Below, one piece after another: positions 1-7,217 of a stretch of 14,183 nucleotides of DNA (position 1 is the stretch's first letter; each line of letters starts with the position of its first letter). The stretch lies in NCBI GenBank assembly GCA_014885115.2, contig WKLE02000133.1:19640-33822 (forward strand), read 5' to 3'. The position numbers and the translations under genes were made by a program. The notes beneath the pieces were generated by a model. The model was not told the origin of the DNA and ran no database searches. It saw only the letters and a list, made by a program, of their open reading frames with translations. Source of the stretch: Asterionellopsis glacialis. Its lineage: Eukaryota; Bacillariophyta; Plagiogrammaphyceae; Rhaphoneidales; Asterionellopsidaceae.

Positions 1-226
1 ACAACTTCCACCAGTTTTTGCATCATACCCCCGCAGGAGGACCACCATTGCGTTGATCTGTTTTAGATACAGTTAGTAAGTGTGTATGTGTGGTCCTTAA
101 CCTTCCAAGAGATCACCTTTCAAAATCTGCAAAGCTAGATGAAACTGTGAATAAAGTTCTGATATTCCCTGCGACCTCCTCCTCCTCCTCTGGAGTTTCC
201 CCTCTAACGTCATTTGTAGGTGGCAT
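1..226 (-). CDS. Partial unknown protein, 5' end, runs off left edge (predicted two exons)
   Basis: I do not recognise this gene. From the ATG at 226 the minus strand reads an N-terminus beginning MPPTNDVRGE, then five Glu encoded by a GAG run, then a Ser/Phe-containing stretch to codon 36. The unspliced frame stops at a TGA just after the donor. Splicing exon 1 (226-117) to exon 2 (57-1) across a 59-base intron restores an open frame to the edge, with residues such as TQWWSSCGG and QKLVEV after the junction. The splice is phase 2 (AG + A = Arg). An in-frame TAG lies 15 bases upstream of the ATG, which supports the start. No domain can be named from about 55 residues. The evidence is the intron signals and the matching reading phase. 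A noncoding origin cannot be excluded. Confidence 0.45.
58..116 (-). other. Predicted spliceosomal intron with TACTAAC branch point
   Basis: On the minus strand the intron starts GTGATC and ends AAACAG. A perfect TACTAAC box lies at about 78-72, some 15 bases before the acceptor. At 59 bases it is the shortest intron proposed in the window. TACTAAC is the canonical fungal branch point, so its placement is unlikely to be chance, but the donor is only moderate. Confidence 0.5.
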
Positions 227-970
227 CGATATTACGCATAGATTCTAATTGCTGTAGTCGGTTCGTGATCAATGTTTGGCTTTCGCTCTTCTTCTTGGAA
301 ATCTTCCTCACAATGCCATTTAGTTTTTTCTTCTAGAAGGAAACGTATAGTACGGCACGCGGAACAATACTTTCCAACAAAATTGGGTAGGAGACGTCTC
401 GAGTCTGAACAACCGTTTATTGGTGGTTCTGTATTTTTTGGGAGCTGTTGATTTATACGGAATGGTTTGTTAAAATGATGACTCCGACGGGATTCCATCC
501 AAAAAGTCACTCCAACATACTATTGAACTGCATTTGCAAGTATTATCATGTAAACAAGGGACTTGAAGTTTCAGAAACTACAGTTAGACAAGTGACATAC
601 AATAAGAACATGTTTCACGAAACAAGATATATTTGTTTCTCTTTGTGTATAATTTGATTTTTTTTATAGTGAAGAGGGAATAAGTACTTTATTCATTCTC
701 TCTAGTTCTGTGTTTTTCTCGTTTTCTCTGATTCAGGACTGCGTTCCGTTGGTGCTACTGAGTGTATGTATCATCAGAGATCCTTTCTGGGTTAGGGTAT
801 TTTCATTGTTTTTAATTTATTCTTGACCATCATGAATTGCAGTTTATATTATATTTGTCAAAATTTCCATGGTATGGTATTTGGTATGATATTTTTTTTT
901 AAAAATGACAAATTGTAATGTGCTATTGTTCTCTTTGGGATGGTCACCCTTTTTTGTGTGTTTTACCAGT
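227..970. other. Intergenic region, 5' side of the left-edge gene and 3' side of the Asn-rich gene
   Basis: This 744-base gap is A/T rich, with a T9A5 tract at about 892-905. It should hold the promoter of the left-edge gene and the 3' UTR of the gene ending at 971. All three minus-strand frames are open in parts of 230-345. One frame starts after a pyrimidine-rich TTCCTTCTAG acceptor-like site at about 345 and runs 40 codons, with residues such as RLQQLESMRNID. I could not connect it to other exons and do not call it a gene. Confidence 0.6.
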
Positions 971-2779
971 TTATTTTTGTAACAAGTTACGAATCCAATT
1001 ACGTAAACCTTTCCCTACTGGAGTGGCAATGGCAGTGACAATGGTAAGAAAACTGACAGTCATGACAATGACAGGTGCAGAAACAGTGGCTGCACCAGCT
1101 GCAGTTGCAGTTGCCCCAGTTGCTGTAAATGTCAAAATTTGACGAATCATAGTTTTCATAGCAACAATGACAGTTGGTGCAAGTGCCACACCCGTTAATC
1201 CACCTGCAACAGCAGATCCTACCATTCTATATTTCATTGTTGTACCAAGATGAGGATTTTGTTGTAATAAAAATTCCATGGTTGCATCATCATCTGCAAG
1301 AGTATTCGAAAAAGAGGGTGAAGAGTGATGATCATCATGAACTGTAGCAGTTGACAGACGTTCCTGTAAGTCGTTCGATACGGAACGACGATGGTGATGA
1401 TTGTTTTGATTCTTGGAATCCCAACTATTCTTGTGCTTCAATACTGCCAATGCAGGTTGTCTTTGAGTCTTATCATACTTTGATGTTGGGGCTTCTACAG
1501 GTACATTAAGTGTTGCTTCGTCCCGTTCTTTGGATTGTTTGTTGGATTTTCTATTCTTGTTTTTGTTGTTGTTGTTGTTGTTATTACTGTTTTGATGATG
1601 CAGCAATGCAAGTTGTGTTGGTGCTTCACTTTCGGGTACGTTATTCTTGTTCATCTTCCTCCCTATGGTTGATTCCAAGTTGGATGATGCTGCTGTTGTT
1701 GTAACAGCATCATCCAACATTATTCCTGGTGGGGTGGAAGAAGAGGAAAGCATCCTACTACCTAAACTTAACAAGGCAACAGTAGCAACAAAAATACCAC
1801 CAATGATTTGCAAACGTCGTTGTCGTTGTTCCTTGGTCTTTTCATTCGTTGTCCCTTCGACAAATCCTAATTCTTCAGCAATCATTTTTAATTGACGATT
1901 AGCTGTCCATTGTGTACTATCCTGATTCAACAAACTGTTAATCTCATTATTGCTGTTTGGTTGTTCCCTTTTCGATCTGCTGTGCGTCTGTGGAGACCGA
2001 GTAATGATTGGATGTTCATTCAACAATTTGGTAGATGGTGGTTGAAAGAGTGATAAACTAGATAAGGTACGATCTCGTGCTCTAGATCGTTCTACAGATG
2101 ATCCTGGTAAATGTTGTAAGGTTTGCATTCCATTGACTACTGTTTTATAACATTGTAAAAATTCAGCCCATGTCAAGGTCATGTTATCCGTTTTACTATT
2201 GTTTGCACCACCATCCTTGGACGAGACTACTTTGTTGGTTAATGTTCGTAATACCATCATGAGTTGACGATCCGTCGTAATGACATTCGATGATAATTCC
2301 AAGGCTGTCAAGGCACGTTTCAGTACTTTGTACGAAATGGTTCGTTCCATAATATTACAACTAGTATTTTCCATTATGAGTTTCTTGGTAGGAGTTGACA
2401 TGATGTTGTCATTGTTGTCATTGTTGTCATCATCATCACTCCCCAAGGCAAGAATTTGTTCCAAACATGGACGTACATGAAACCAACATGCCATATCTTC
2501 CGCTTCTTGTTGTCGTACCATACTTTCGTACCGTAATAAAAATGCCAAGGCTTCCTTATTTTCTACATTGTTCTTGTTATTATTGGTAGTATTGTCATTA
2601 TTATTATTTGGATCCAAAAGTAAATTGGATGGTTCCGATTGTTCAGGAGATGATATATTGCTATAGTTGTTCATGATTTCGTCGTCCTTGTCATTGTAAC
2701 TGGAAGAATCATTCGTATGAGGGATCCTTGTCGTGGTCGATGACGACATGGGAGGAAGTGACGGTAATGGAGGAAGCAT
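971..2779 (-). CDS. Asn-rich membrane-anchored protein with degenerate EF-hand-like segment, unknown function
   Basis: The protein has 602 residues in one exon, with the ATG at 2779 and TAA at 971. I do not recognise a named family. In order: a Ser/Asn/Asp-rich head (1-75); a helical block (76-112) with ACWFHVRP; an acidic Asn/Asp spacer (114-126); a helical region (145-225) ending in TLTWAEFLQCYKTVV, which resembles the exiting helix of an EF-hand without a clear calcium loop; a hydrophobic segment at about 324-341 that could be a membrane anchor; an Asn run at 399-405; basic, His-rich linkers; and a hydrophobic Gly/Ala/Thr/Val-rich C-terminus (519-588) that could form two membrane spans, closed by basic GLRNWIRNLLQK. 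There is no obvious signal peptide. Low-complexity codon runs (AAC, GAT) suggest slippage-prone growth. Topology and role are inference only. Confidence 0.8.
   Translation of the reverse strand: MLPPLPSLPPMSSSTTTRIPHTNDSSSYNDKDDEIMNNYSNISSPEQSEPSNLLLDPNNNNDNTTNNNKNNVENKEALAFLLRYESMVRQQEAEDMACWFHVRPCLEQILALGSDDDDNNDNNDNIMSTPTKKLIMENTSCNIMERTISYKVLKRALTALELSSNVITTDRQLMMVLRTLTNKVVSSKDGGANNSKTDNMTLTWAEFLQCYKTVVNGMQTLQHLPGSSVERSRARDRTLSSLSLFQPPSTKLLNEHPIITRSPQTHSRSKREQPNSNNEINSLLNQDSTQWTANRQLKMIAEELGFVEGTTNEKTKEQRQRRLQIIGGIFVATVALLSLGSRMLSSSSTPPGIMLDDAVTTTAASSNLESTIGRKMNKNNVPESEAPTQLALLHHQNSNNNNNNNKNKNRKSNKQSKERDEATLNVPVEAPTSKYDKTQRQPALAVLKHKNSWDSKNQNNHHHRRSVSNDLQERLSTATVHDDHHSSPSFSNTLADDDATMEFLLQQNPHLGTTMKYRMVGSAVAGGLTGVALAPTVIVAMKTMIRQILTFTATGATATAAGAATVSAPVIVMTVSFLTIVTAIATPVGKGLRNWIRNLLQK
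1565..1585 (-). repeat. Poly-Asn codon microsatellite
   Basis: Seven consecutive Asn codons (mostly AAC, read as GTT on the plus strand) encode residues 399-405 of the Asn-rich protein. Further Asn/Lys codons flank the run. This is a slippage-prone trinucleotide run and probably varies in length between strains. Confidence 0.8.
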
Positions 2780-3003
2780 GATTATTATTTATTATTAGAG
2801 TTATGCGCGATTCGTACTATCTCTCGTTCAGTAAACAAACTGACGACTCTATGGAAGCATGAAAGGGATCTCACAAGGTAGTATAACGTCAGTTTGAATT
2901 TCAAAATACAGGCGCAACAAGACTACAGTAGTAACAATTCAAAGTTGTCTTGTGTAACACTTGAACAAAGCTGTTGTTTTCTTGGCAGTTTTGCTTTGTT
3001 GCG

Positions 3004-3138
3004 ATGACAGATGATGATAATAAACAGGAAAACAAACCAAAGTGGGTCCGCTCCGCCAAGCGCCGACAAGCACTCCGAAAACATGTAACAAGATTATTCC
3101 TACGGTATATTGGATACAAGTTCATGTACACAAGATGA
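3004..3138 (+). CDS. Possible 44-residue basic microprotein (uncertain)
   Basis: The ATG-initiated frame opens MTDDDNKQEN, then becomes strongly basic with a KRRQALRKH stretch and a final aromatic/basic LRYIGYKF segment before TGA at 3136. The frame is also open upstream to a TGA, and a pyrimidine-rich site ending GGCAG at 2988 could be a splice acceptor, so it may be a last exon. No family is recognised. The opposite strand is open over the same bases, which weakens the case. Codon use looks protein-like, but the length is within chance. Confidence 0.25.
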   Translation: MTDDDNKQENKPKWVRSAKRRQALRKHVTRLFLRYIGYKFMYTR

Positions 3139-3140
3139 AA

Positions 3141-3575
3141 TTAAAAACGCGCCGTTTTCCAACAAAATGAATTTGAAATCTTTCGCGCCCCATTGGACCA
3201 TTCAAGTTTAGACATACCAGGTAGTGCACGTAGATTTTCAGTACCAGGTACTATCGAATTTCCGGGTCTGCTGCCAGCCACGCAACTCTCTCCAAGATCT
3301 TCCATCTTTAGTACTCGTAAGTCTGAATCTGGATGTGGGGTTCTCGTAAGTGTATCTGAAAGAAAGTGGTTGTGTCGAGAGAGTCTGTGTCCCGAGAGTA
3401 GAAAGTAGAGAAAAATAAAATAGAAATGGTCGAAGTGCCTCCATATCGCTCGCTCGGGAGTGCTCTCTATGTATGAGTCATTCATTGGTTGGGCTTTCTC
3501 TCTCAGTATTTTCGCCTGTTGCGATTCTTTCGTGGTGGGAGTTTCTCTTGTAGAGTGTCTCAAGAGCACAAGCAT
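3141..3575 (-). CDS. Possible 144-residue protein of unknown function (uncertain)
   Basis: This is a minus-strand frame from the ATG at 3575 to TAA at 3141. It has a Phe/Leu/Tyr-rich hydrophobic patch around residues 50-62. Its more protein-like C-terminal third reads KMEDLGESC, then NSIVPGTENL and ALPGMSKLEW. A good acceptor-like site (CTTTCTTTCAG) lies inside it. A second minus frame from the ATG at 3444 gives a 68-residue ORF with a signal-peptide-like start (MEALRPFLFYFSLL), so at most one of the two is real. No family is recognised, and a single ORF of this length can arise by chance in 14 kb. Confidence 0.22.
   Translation of the reverse strand: MLVLLRHSTRETPTTKESQQAKILREKAQPMNDSYIESTPERAIWRHFDHFYFIFLYFLLSGHRLSRHNHFLSDTLTRTPHPDSDLRVLKMEDLGESCVAGSRPGNSIVPGTENLRALPGMSKLEWSNGARKISNSFCWKTARF
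3181..3196. promoter_or_regulatory. E2F-like site next to inverted CCAAT box
   Basis: TTTCGCGC at 3181-3188 fits the E2F/DP consensus TTTSSCGC. ATTGG (CCAAT on the minus strand) follows at 3192-3196. The pair lies in the divergent gap about 400 bases from the Asn-rich gene start and 600 bases from COQ3. It is a match to animal and plant consensuses only, and an 8-mer is weak evidence. Confidence 0.25.
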
Positions 3576-3717
3576 TGTTCATGCACCAACACATCAAAAA
3601 TAGAGTCACCTGCTGCTTAGAAAGTATTTCGTATATCGAGTACAAACCTTTTTATTTCGTATTCTGTTCTCCATTGAAAACAAAGCATATGCAGCATTGG
3701 AAAACAAGCCTGCGTCA

Positions 3718-3723
3718 TATATA
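3718..3723 (+). promoter_or_regulatory. TATA-like element upstream of COQ3
   Basis: TATATA lies 65-70 bases before the COQ3 ATG in an otherwise mixed-composition stretch. The spacing suits a core promoter with a short 5' UTR. No other promoter element was identified here. Confidence 0.3.
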
Positions 3724-3787
3724 CCATAGTCTAGTTTGAAAAAAGAAAAGAGAGAGAAATATCATCATCCTTATCATTTTCAAAAAA

Positions 3788-4939
3788 ATGAAGGGTATCC
3801 AACGAAGAATCGTTTGTCCTATCCGGCATCAAAGGTGTCACCACACACTTCAACAGAATCATACCATTTGTACGACATCAACTGGTACATCAAGAGGAAC
3901 AATGACAAAAGCGACATTGTTCGTATCATCTACATCGTCGTGGTCGTCAATTCCATGGGAACAACAACAACAACAATCACTAAATTTTCGTCGACACTTG
4001 TCGTTGTCGTCGTCGTCATCATCTTCAAGTAATGATTCAACAACAACATCCTCAGTATCTTCTCAAGAAGTATCCAAGTTTTCAAATATGAATGCATCAT
4101 GGTGGGATCCAACTAAAAATCCTTTAATTGCAATGAATCCAATTCGTGTACAGTACATGTTAAATTTGTTACGTTCCCATGGATGTTTACAAGAAGAAAT
4201 GACCCCTTCAGACAAAAGAGAAGGAGGCTATACAACTACGAGGAGTCCACTGCCACTCTCCAATAAGAAAGCCTTAGATGTAGGTTGTGGTGGTGGATTA
4301 TTATCGGAAAGTTTAGCTAGATTAGGTGCAAATGTAACAGCAATTGATCCATCTATACCCCTGGTTGATATGGCACAACATCATGCCGAACTTGATTGGA
4401 GATTGAAAAAGGCAAAGGAAGAAAAAGCATTAGGAGCCAGCGGTGGTAGTGGTAGTATTGAATATCGTGGTGGTATGTCCGTGGAAGAATTAGCTCAAGA
4501 ATACAATCATGCTCAACAAGATGAACAAGAAAAGTATGATATTATATGTATATTAGAAGTATTGGAACATGTCACAGATGTGGATGGATTGTTACAGGCA
4601 GCGTCATCGTTACTAAAGCCAAAGACAGGTATGTTATTTGTATCCACCATGAACCAAACATGGAAAAGCCATGCCATTGCCATTGTTGGTGCCGAATATA
4701 TTATGAATTATTTACCTGTAGGTACACATGATTGGACTAAATTTTTGTCACCGCAACATGTACAGCAACGTATGAATAAGGTGGGACTTACGTCTGTGGA
4801 TACATGTGGTATGGTATTAGCGAAACCATGGTCCGCACCACCTATATCCAACTGGGAATGGAAATTAGACTCCAAAGATTTAGATGTGAATTGGATTGGT
4901 GGATATCAACACATGAACGACGACAAAAACCAACTCTAA
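3788..4939 (+). CDS. COQ3: Ubiquinone biosynthesis O-methyltransferase, mitochondrial (COQ3/UbiG family)
   Basis: The product is the SAM-dependent O-methyltransferase that performs the two O-methylation steps of ubiquinone synthesis, at the matrix face of the mitochondrial inner membrane. It has 383 residues and no intron. Family marks: SWWDP and MNPIR (104-120); SAM motif I LDVGCGGGLLSE (163-174); AIDPS (185-189); the ILEVLEHV motif (255-262); VSTMNQTWKS, the counterpart of the usual STINRT-type segment; and the diagnostic GTHDWTKF (312-319). About 100 residues precede the catalytic domain. They are rich in Arg, Ser, Thr and Gln with few acidic residues, as expected for a presequence plus a low-complexity linker (Gln run 59-63, Ser run 74-81). 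In-frame Met39 is an alternative start. The GGSGS insert after motif I is a loop variation. Identification is firm; the mitochondrial location is inferred. Confidence 0.93.
   Translation: MKGIQRRIVCPIRHQRCHHTLQQNHTICTTSTGTSRGTMTKATLFVSSTSSWSSIPWEQQQQQSLNFRRHLSLSSSSSSSSNDSTTTSSVSSQEVSKFSNMNASWWDPTKNPLIAMNPIRVQYMLNLLRSHGCLQEEMTPSDKREGGYTTTRSPLPLSNKKALDVGCGGGLLSESLARLGANVTAIDPSIPLVDMAQHHAELDWRLKKAKEEKALGASGGSGSIEYRGGMSVEELAQEYNHAQQDEQEKYDIICILEVLEHVTDVDGLLQAASSLLKPKTGMLFVSTMNQTWKSHAIAIVGAEYIMNYLPVGTHDWTKFLSPQHVQQRMNKVGLTSVDTCGMVLAKPWSAPPISNWEWKLDSKDLDVNWIGGYQHMNDDKNQL
4007..4030 (+). repeat. Poly-Ser codon run in COQ3 leader
   Basis: Eight Ser codons (TCG/TCA/TCT/AGT mixed) encode residues 74-81 between the presequence and the catalytic domain. 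Synonymous mixing suggests an older, partly stabilised repeat. A short Gln codon run (3962-3976) lies just upstream. Confidence 0.7.
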
Positions 4940-5188
4940 CAAAAAAGGAAGGACTCTAAACCCTCAAATATAGAGACAGGAAACGGTCACGAAAGATAAT
5001 AAACAGTCTAACGATGAACCACAATCAAAACAACAAATGGAAACTCCCTTGTAATATAGAGTTTCTAAAGTTTCTAGAGAGCACAAGTCAAAAGTTATCC
5101 TTGTTACAAAAGATCCCAACACATTAGGAGGTTTCCAGTATTGCTATACTTCGTCTCCCCTGATCAATTGATAAGGCACAAGAAACCA

Positions 5189-5542
5189 ATGCTTTATTCA
5201 ATGGTCCATCGTGGTATTAGGACGACCAGAGACAGGTGAATATACTGTAGACCTAAAAAAATCGTTAAATTTCACAGCATCAGGAAAAAAACGAGGAGAG
5301 AAAGAGAGAATGGAAAACAGAGCAAAAAGATGCTAAATCAAGTGTAGTAAAGATATATAAGGCCACTAAGTAAATTTATTTTCAGAGTCGATCCTTTCGT
5401 GGAAGATTCTAAGTATGAATGGTATGTGGGTTACTTGTATCCAGTACTTCGAATAGTCACCATTGTGAGTATTGGAGTATCGCAACTTTTCAAAATACCA
5501 GATACTCCTAAGGTTGATGATGTTGTTACTATTGTTGAGTAA
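5189..5542 (+). CDS. Predicted two-exon, 67-residue single-pass membrane microprotein (possibly mitochondrial)
   Basis: Exon 1 (5189-5235) encodes MLYSMVHRGIRTTRD plus AG. Exon 2 (5386-5542) supplies A and then 51 codons to TAA. The junction is phase 2 (AG + A = Arg), so donor, acceptor and frame agree. The N-terminus is basic and free of acidic residues for 14 positions, like a mitochondrial presequence. An acidic/aromatic stretch (VEDSKYEWY) follows, then one hydrophobic segment of about 20 residues (YPVLRIVTIVSIGVSQLF) and a short tail rich in Asp and Val. Exon 2 has no ATG of its own, so ORF calling misses it. The gene starts 250 bases after the COQ3 stop on the same strand and ends 52 bases from the uS9m stop on the other. 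The frame is also open about 36 codons upstream of the ATG without another ATG. I recognise no family; size and layout resemble small inner-membrane accessory subunits, which is inference. Confidence 0.5.
5236..5385 (+). other. Predicted intron of the microprotein gene
   Basis: This 150-base A/T-rich interval starts GTGAAT and ends with a pyrimidine-rich TTTATTTTCAG. Its purine-rich middle contains several stops in all frames. Length and acceptor resemble the better-supported introns in this window. Confidence 0.5.
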
Positions 5543-5594
5543 ATGAGGGTTGAGTTCACCACGCCATCCATCCAAATAATATGAGCGGATATGC

Positions 5595-6434
5595 CTAACG
5601 ACGTGACCATTGACCCTTCTTTCTAGCTTTCTTTCGGCCTACCTTTTTACGTTCCACAACACGTGGATCACGTGTCAAAAGTCCTAAACGTTTAAGTGGT
5701 GGACGATAGTCATCAGGATTGTAATGGTTAAGTGCTCTTGCAATGCCATGACGTATAGCACCTGCTTGTCCACTTAGACCACCACCTTGGACATGACATT
5801 GAACATCAAATTTACCGCATGTCAAGGTGGCCACAAAGGGTTCTAACAAATGTTCACGATGTGATGCACGTGGGAAGTAATCTATAAAATCTTTGCGATT
5901 GACCACAATGTTACCAAAGCCTGGTTCGATCCATACACGTGCGGATGATGTTTTACGTCCACCACGTCCATAGGACCGTCCACGTTCATCAATAATAGAT
6001 GTACGTACAGGTGGTTTGGCATTCTCTATCCATTTTTGTTTCTGTTTTTCGTAGGCTTCTTGTTCCTTTTTAGCCCATTCCGATAATTCAGCATTTTCAC
6101 TTTCCGCAGGAAATCCATATTCACCTTCTTTGTCGTCATCATCGTCGTCATCATCGCCCCATGCATCGGCACCATCATCGGAATAATCACCATGATATAA
6201 GGATACTGCATGAGTTCGTAATCTAGGATTTTCACGTCCTGAATGACGGTTCTGTTGTTGAAAACGTGGTCGATTTTGTTCGGGTTGTCGTCTTTGCATA
6301 GAAGGTCGTGATGAAAAGAAAGCTTTCGAAAATGTATTCAAAGAGGTGGAAGCTTGAGCATTATTGTTTGCACGTAGTGTCAAGGCTGCTGTCCTTGCAA
6401 CTAACGTTTGCAATGATTTTGCTGTTGCCGACAT
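5595..6434 (-). CDS. MRPS9: Mitochondrial small-subunit ribosomal protein uS9m
   Basis: This is a structural protein of the mitochondrial ribosome small subunit. The first ATG is at 6434, giving 279 residues; the frame extends two codons further to a TTG, which I do not use. Residues 1-45 are Ala/Arg/Ser rich without acidic residues, a typical presequence. A Gln/Arg/Asn-rich stretch follows, then eight consecutive Asp (94-101) and a charged helix. The uS9 domain occupies roughly the last 120 residues: GRKTSSARVWIEPG, the signature GGGLSGQAGAIRHGIARAL (217-235), LLTRDPRVVERKKVGRKKAR, and the basic tail ending QWSRR (family tails usually end FSKR or similar). These tail residues reach toward the P site in bacterial ribosomes. 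The N-terminal extension argues for the mitochondrion rather than the cytosol. A chloroplast version is less likely because uS9c is usually plastid-encoded in diatoms and there is no signal peptide. Confidence 0.92.
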   Translation of the reverse strand: MSATAKSLQTLVARTAALTLRANNNAQASTSLNTFSKAFFSSRPSMQRRQPEQNRPRFQQQNRHSGRENPRLRTHAVSLYHGDYSDDGADAWGDDDDDDDDKEGEYGFPAESENAELSEWAKKEQEAYEKQKQKWIENAKPPVRTSIIDERGRSYGRGGRKTSSARVWIEPGFGNIVVNRKDFIDYFPRASHREHLLEPFVATLTCGKFDVQCHVQGGGLSGQAGAIRHGIARALNHYNPDDYRPPLKRLGLLTRDPRVVERKKVGRKKARKKGQWSRR

Positions 6435-7217
6435 GATCAATCTATGCCGTGCTCCTGCAAAAGTCTAAGACTCGCCTCAATCTATGATAGAGAAAGCAGA
6501 TGGTGGAATCAATGTTGACGATGCTATCCTCTCCAAACCTGGTCTAGGACTACAATGGAGAGGTGATGGGTGCGTCTCTTGCTAGCTTGGATGCCCTTTC
6601 GAACGGAGGCGAGAAGAGGTGAGATGAGGTGAGAGGAGATTTGCTGACTGCGTGCTTTTGTGATGTCTTGCCATCTTCCCCATCGTTTTCTCGCTCCCCC
6701 CCTGCGCTTATCTGATGTATGTGGGGTTATGAGCAGTTCACGTAGAATATATACGACAATCAACGTTACGTCTGTCTGTCTATCTATCAAATTGCTTGAA
6801 AAATGGATCTCTTGCTGGCTCCTTCTTGCTTGTTGGCACTCTGTGAGCTTGTCTGATGGTTCGAGCTTTCAAGGCACAGTGTCAACAATCTTATGGAGAC
6901 GACGGATGATGCCATTGTCTGTGTTTTTGGGAGTCTCTTTGTTTTCGCGATATATTTCTCCCACAGCCGGCACAACAACACAAGGACACATCAAAGTTGC
7001 ACTTCCGCATCTCTGTCTAGGACTCTAGCTGTCGCAGACAAGATCTCACAGTCGCATAACGAAATCAAGCCATTCTACGTTCCCACTGTCTGTGTATTGT
7101 CCATATTATTGAAATATCAATACTAATAACTGCGAAAGGACGGTAAAACCCTCCTCTTTCTCATCTATCAATAAACACGACAACGACCCAGCAACAATAA
7201 AAACTACTGTAAATAAT
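6435..7217. other. Divergent promoter region between uS9m and the RRM gene
   Basis: This 783-base gap carries the promoters of two divergent genes. It has a purine-rich run with repeated GAGGTGAGA-like units at about 6612-6640, pyrimidine-rich stretches, and near the RRM start a CA/A-rich leader with few G. A plus-strand open frame (6663-7028, 121 codons) overlaps the presumed RRM 5' UTR. It looks like chance because it is Cys/Leu/Ser rich without a recognisable domain. No tRNA or other RNA gene is evident. Confidence 0.6.

Larger units (their letters stand above)
2780..3787. other. Divergent intergenic region between the Asn-rich gene and COQ3
   Basis: This 1-kb gap separates two divergently transcribed genes and must contain both promoters. 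It holds a 44-codon plus-strand ORF (3004-3138) and a 144-codon minus-strand ORF (3141-3575), listed separately. It also has an E2F-like TTTCGCGC next to an inverted CCAAT box (3181-3196), a 13-base odd palindrome AGTACCAGGTACT at 3240-3252, two copies of CTCGTAAGT 29 bases apart (3314 and 3343), and a TATATA at 3718-3723. The CTCGTAAGT copies match a strong 5' splice site on the plus strand and could serve a 5' UTR intron of COQ3, which is speculation. Confidence 0.6.

Noticed and set aside
232..510. Minus-strand 90-codon open frame
   Set aside because: Its extreme start is GTG, all three frames are partly open here, and no domain or conserved pattern is visible.
448..657. Plus-strand open frame of 69 codons
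   Set aside because: Non-ATG start and composition like surrounding A/T-rich intergenic DNA.
1510..1895. Plus-strand Cys/Ser-rich frames
   Set aside because: Antisense shadows of the Asn/Lys codon runs in the 971-2779 gene.
5366..5575. Minus-strand 69-codon frame over the microprotein exon
   Set aside because: TTG start and no recognisable features. The plus-strand frame is preferred because it has matching splice signals and a membrane segment.
5923..5932. GGTTCGATCC, a match to the tRNA B box
   Set aside because: It lies inside the uS9m coding sequence (the WIEPGFG region), with no A box or cloverleaf around it.
6524..7126. Open frames on both strands between uS9m and the RRM gene
   Set aside because: Cys/Leu/Ser- or Arg/His-rich translations, several non-ATG starts, and the position expected of promoters and 5' UTR.
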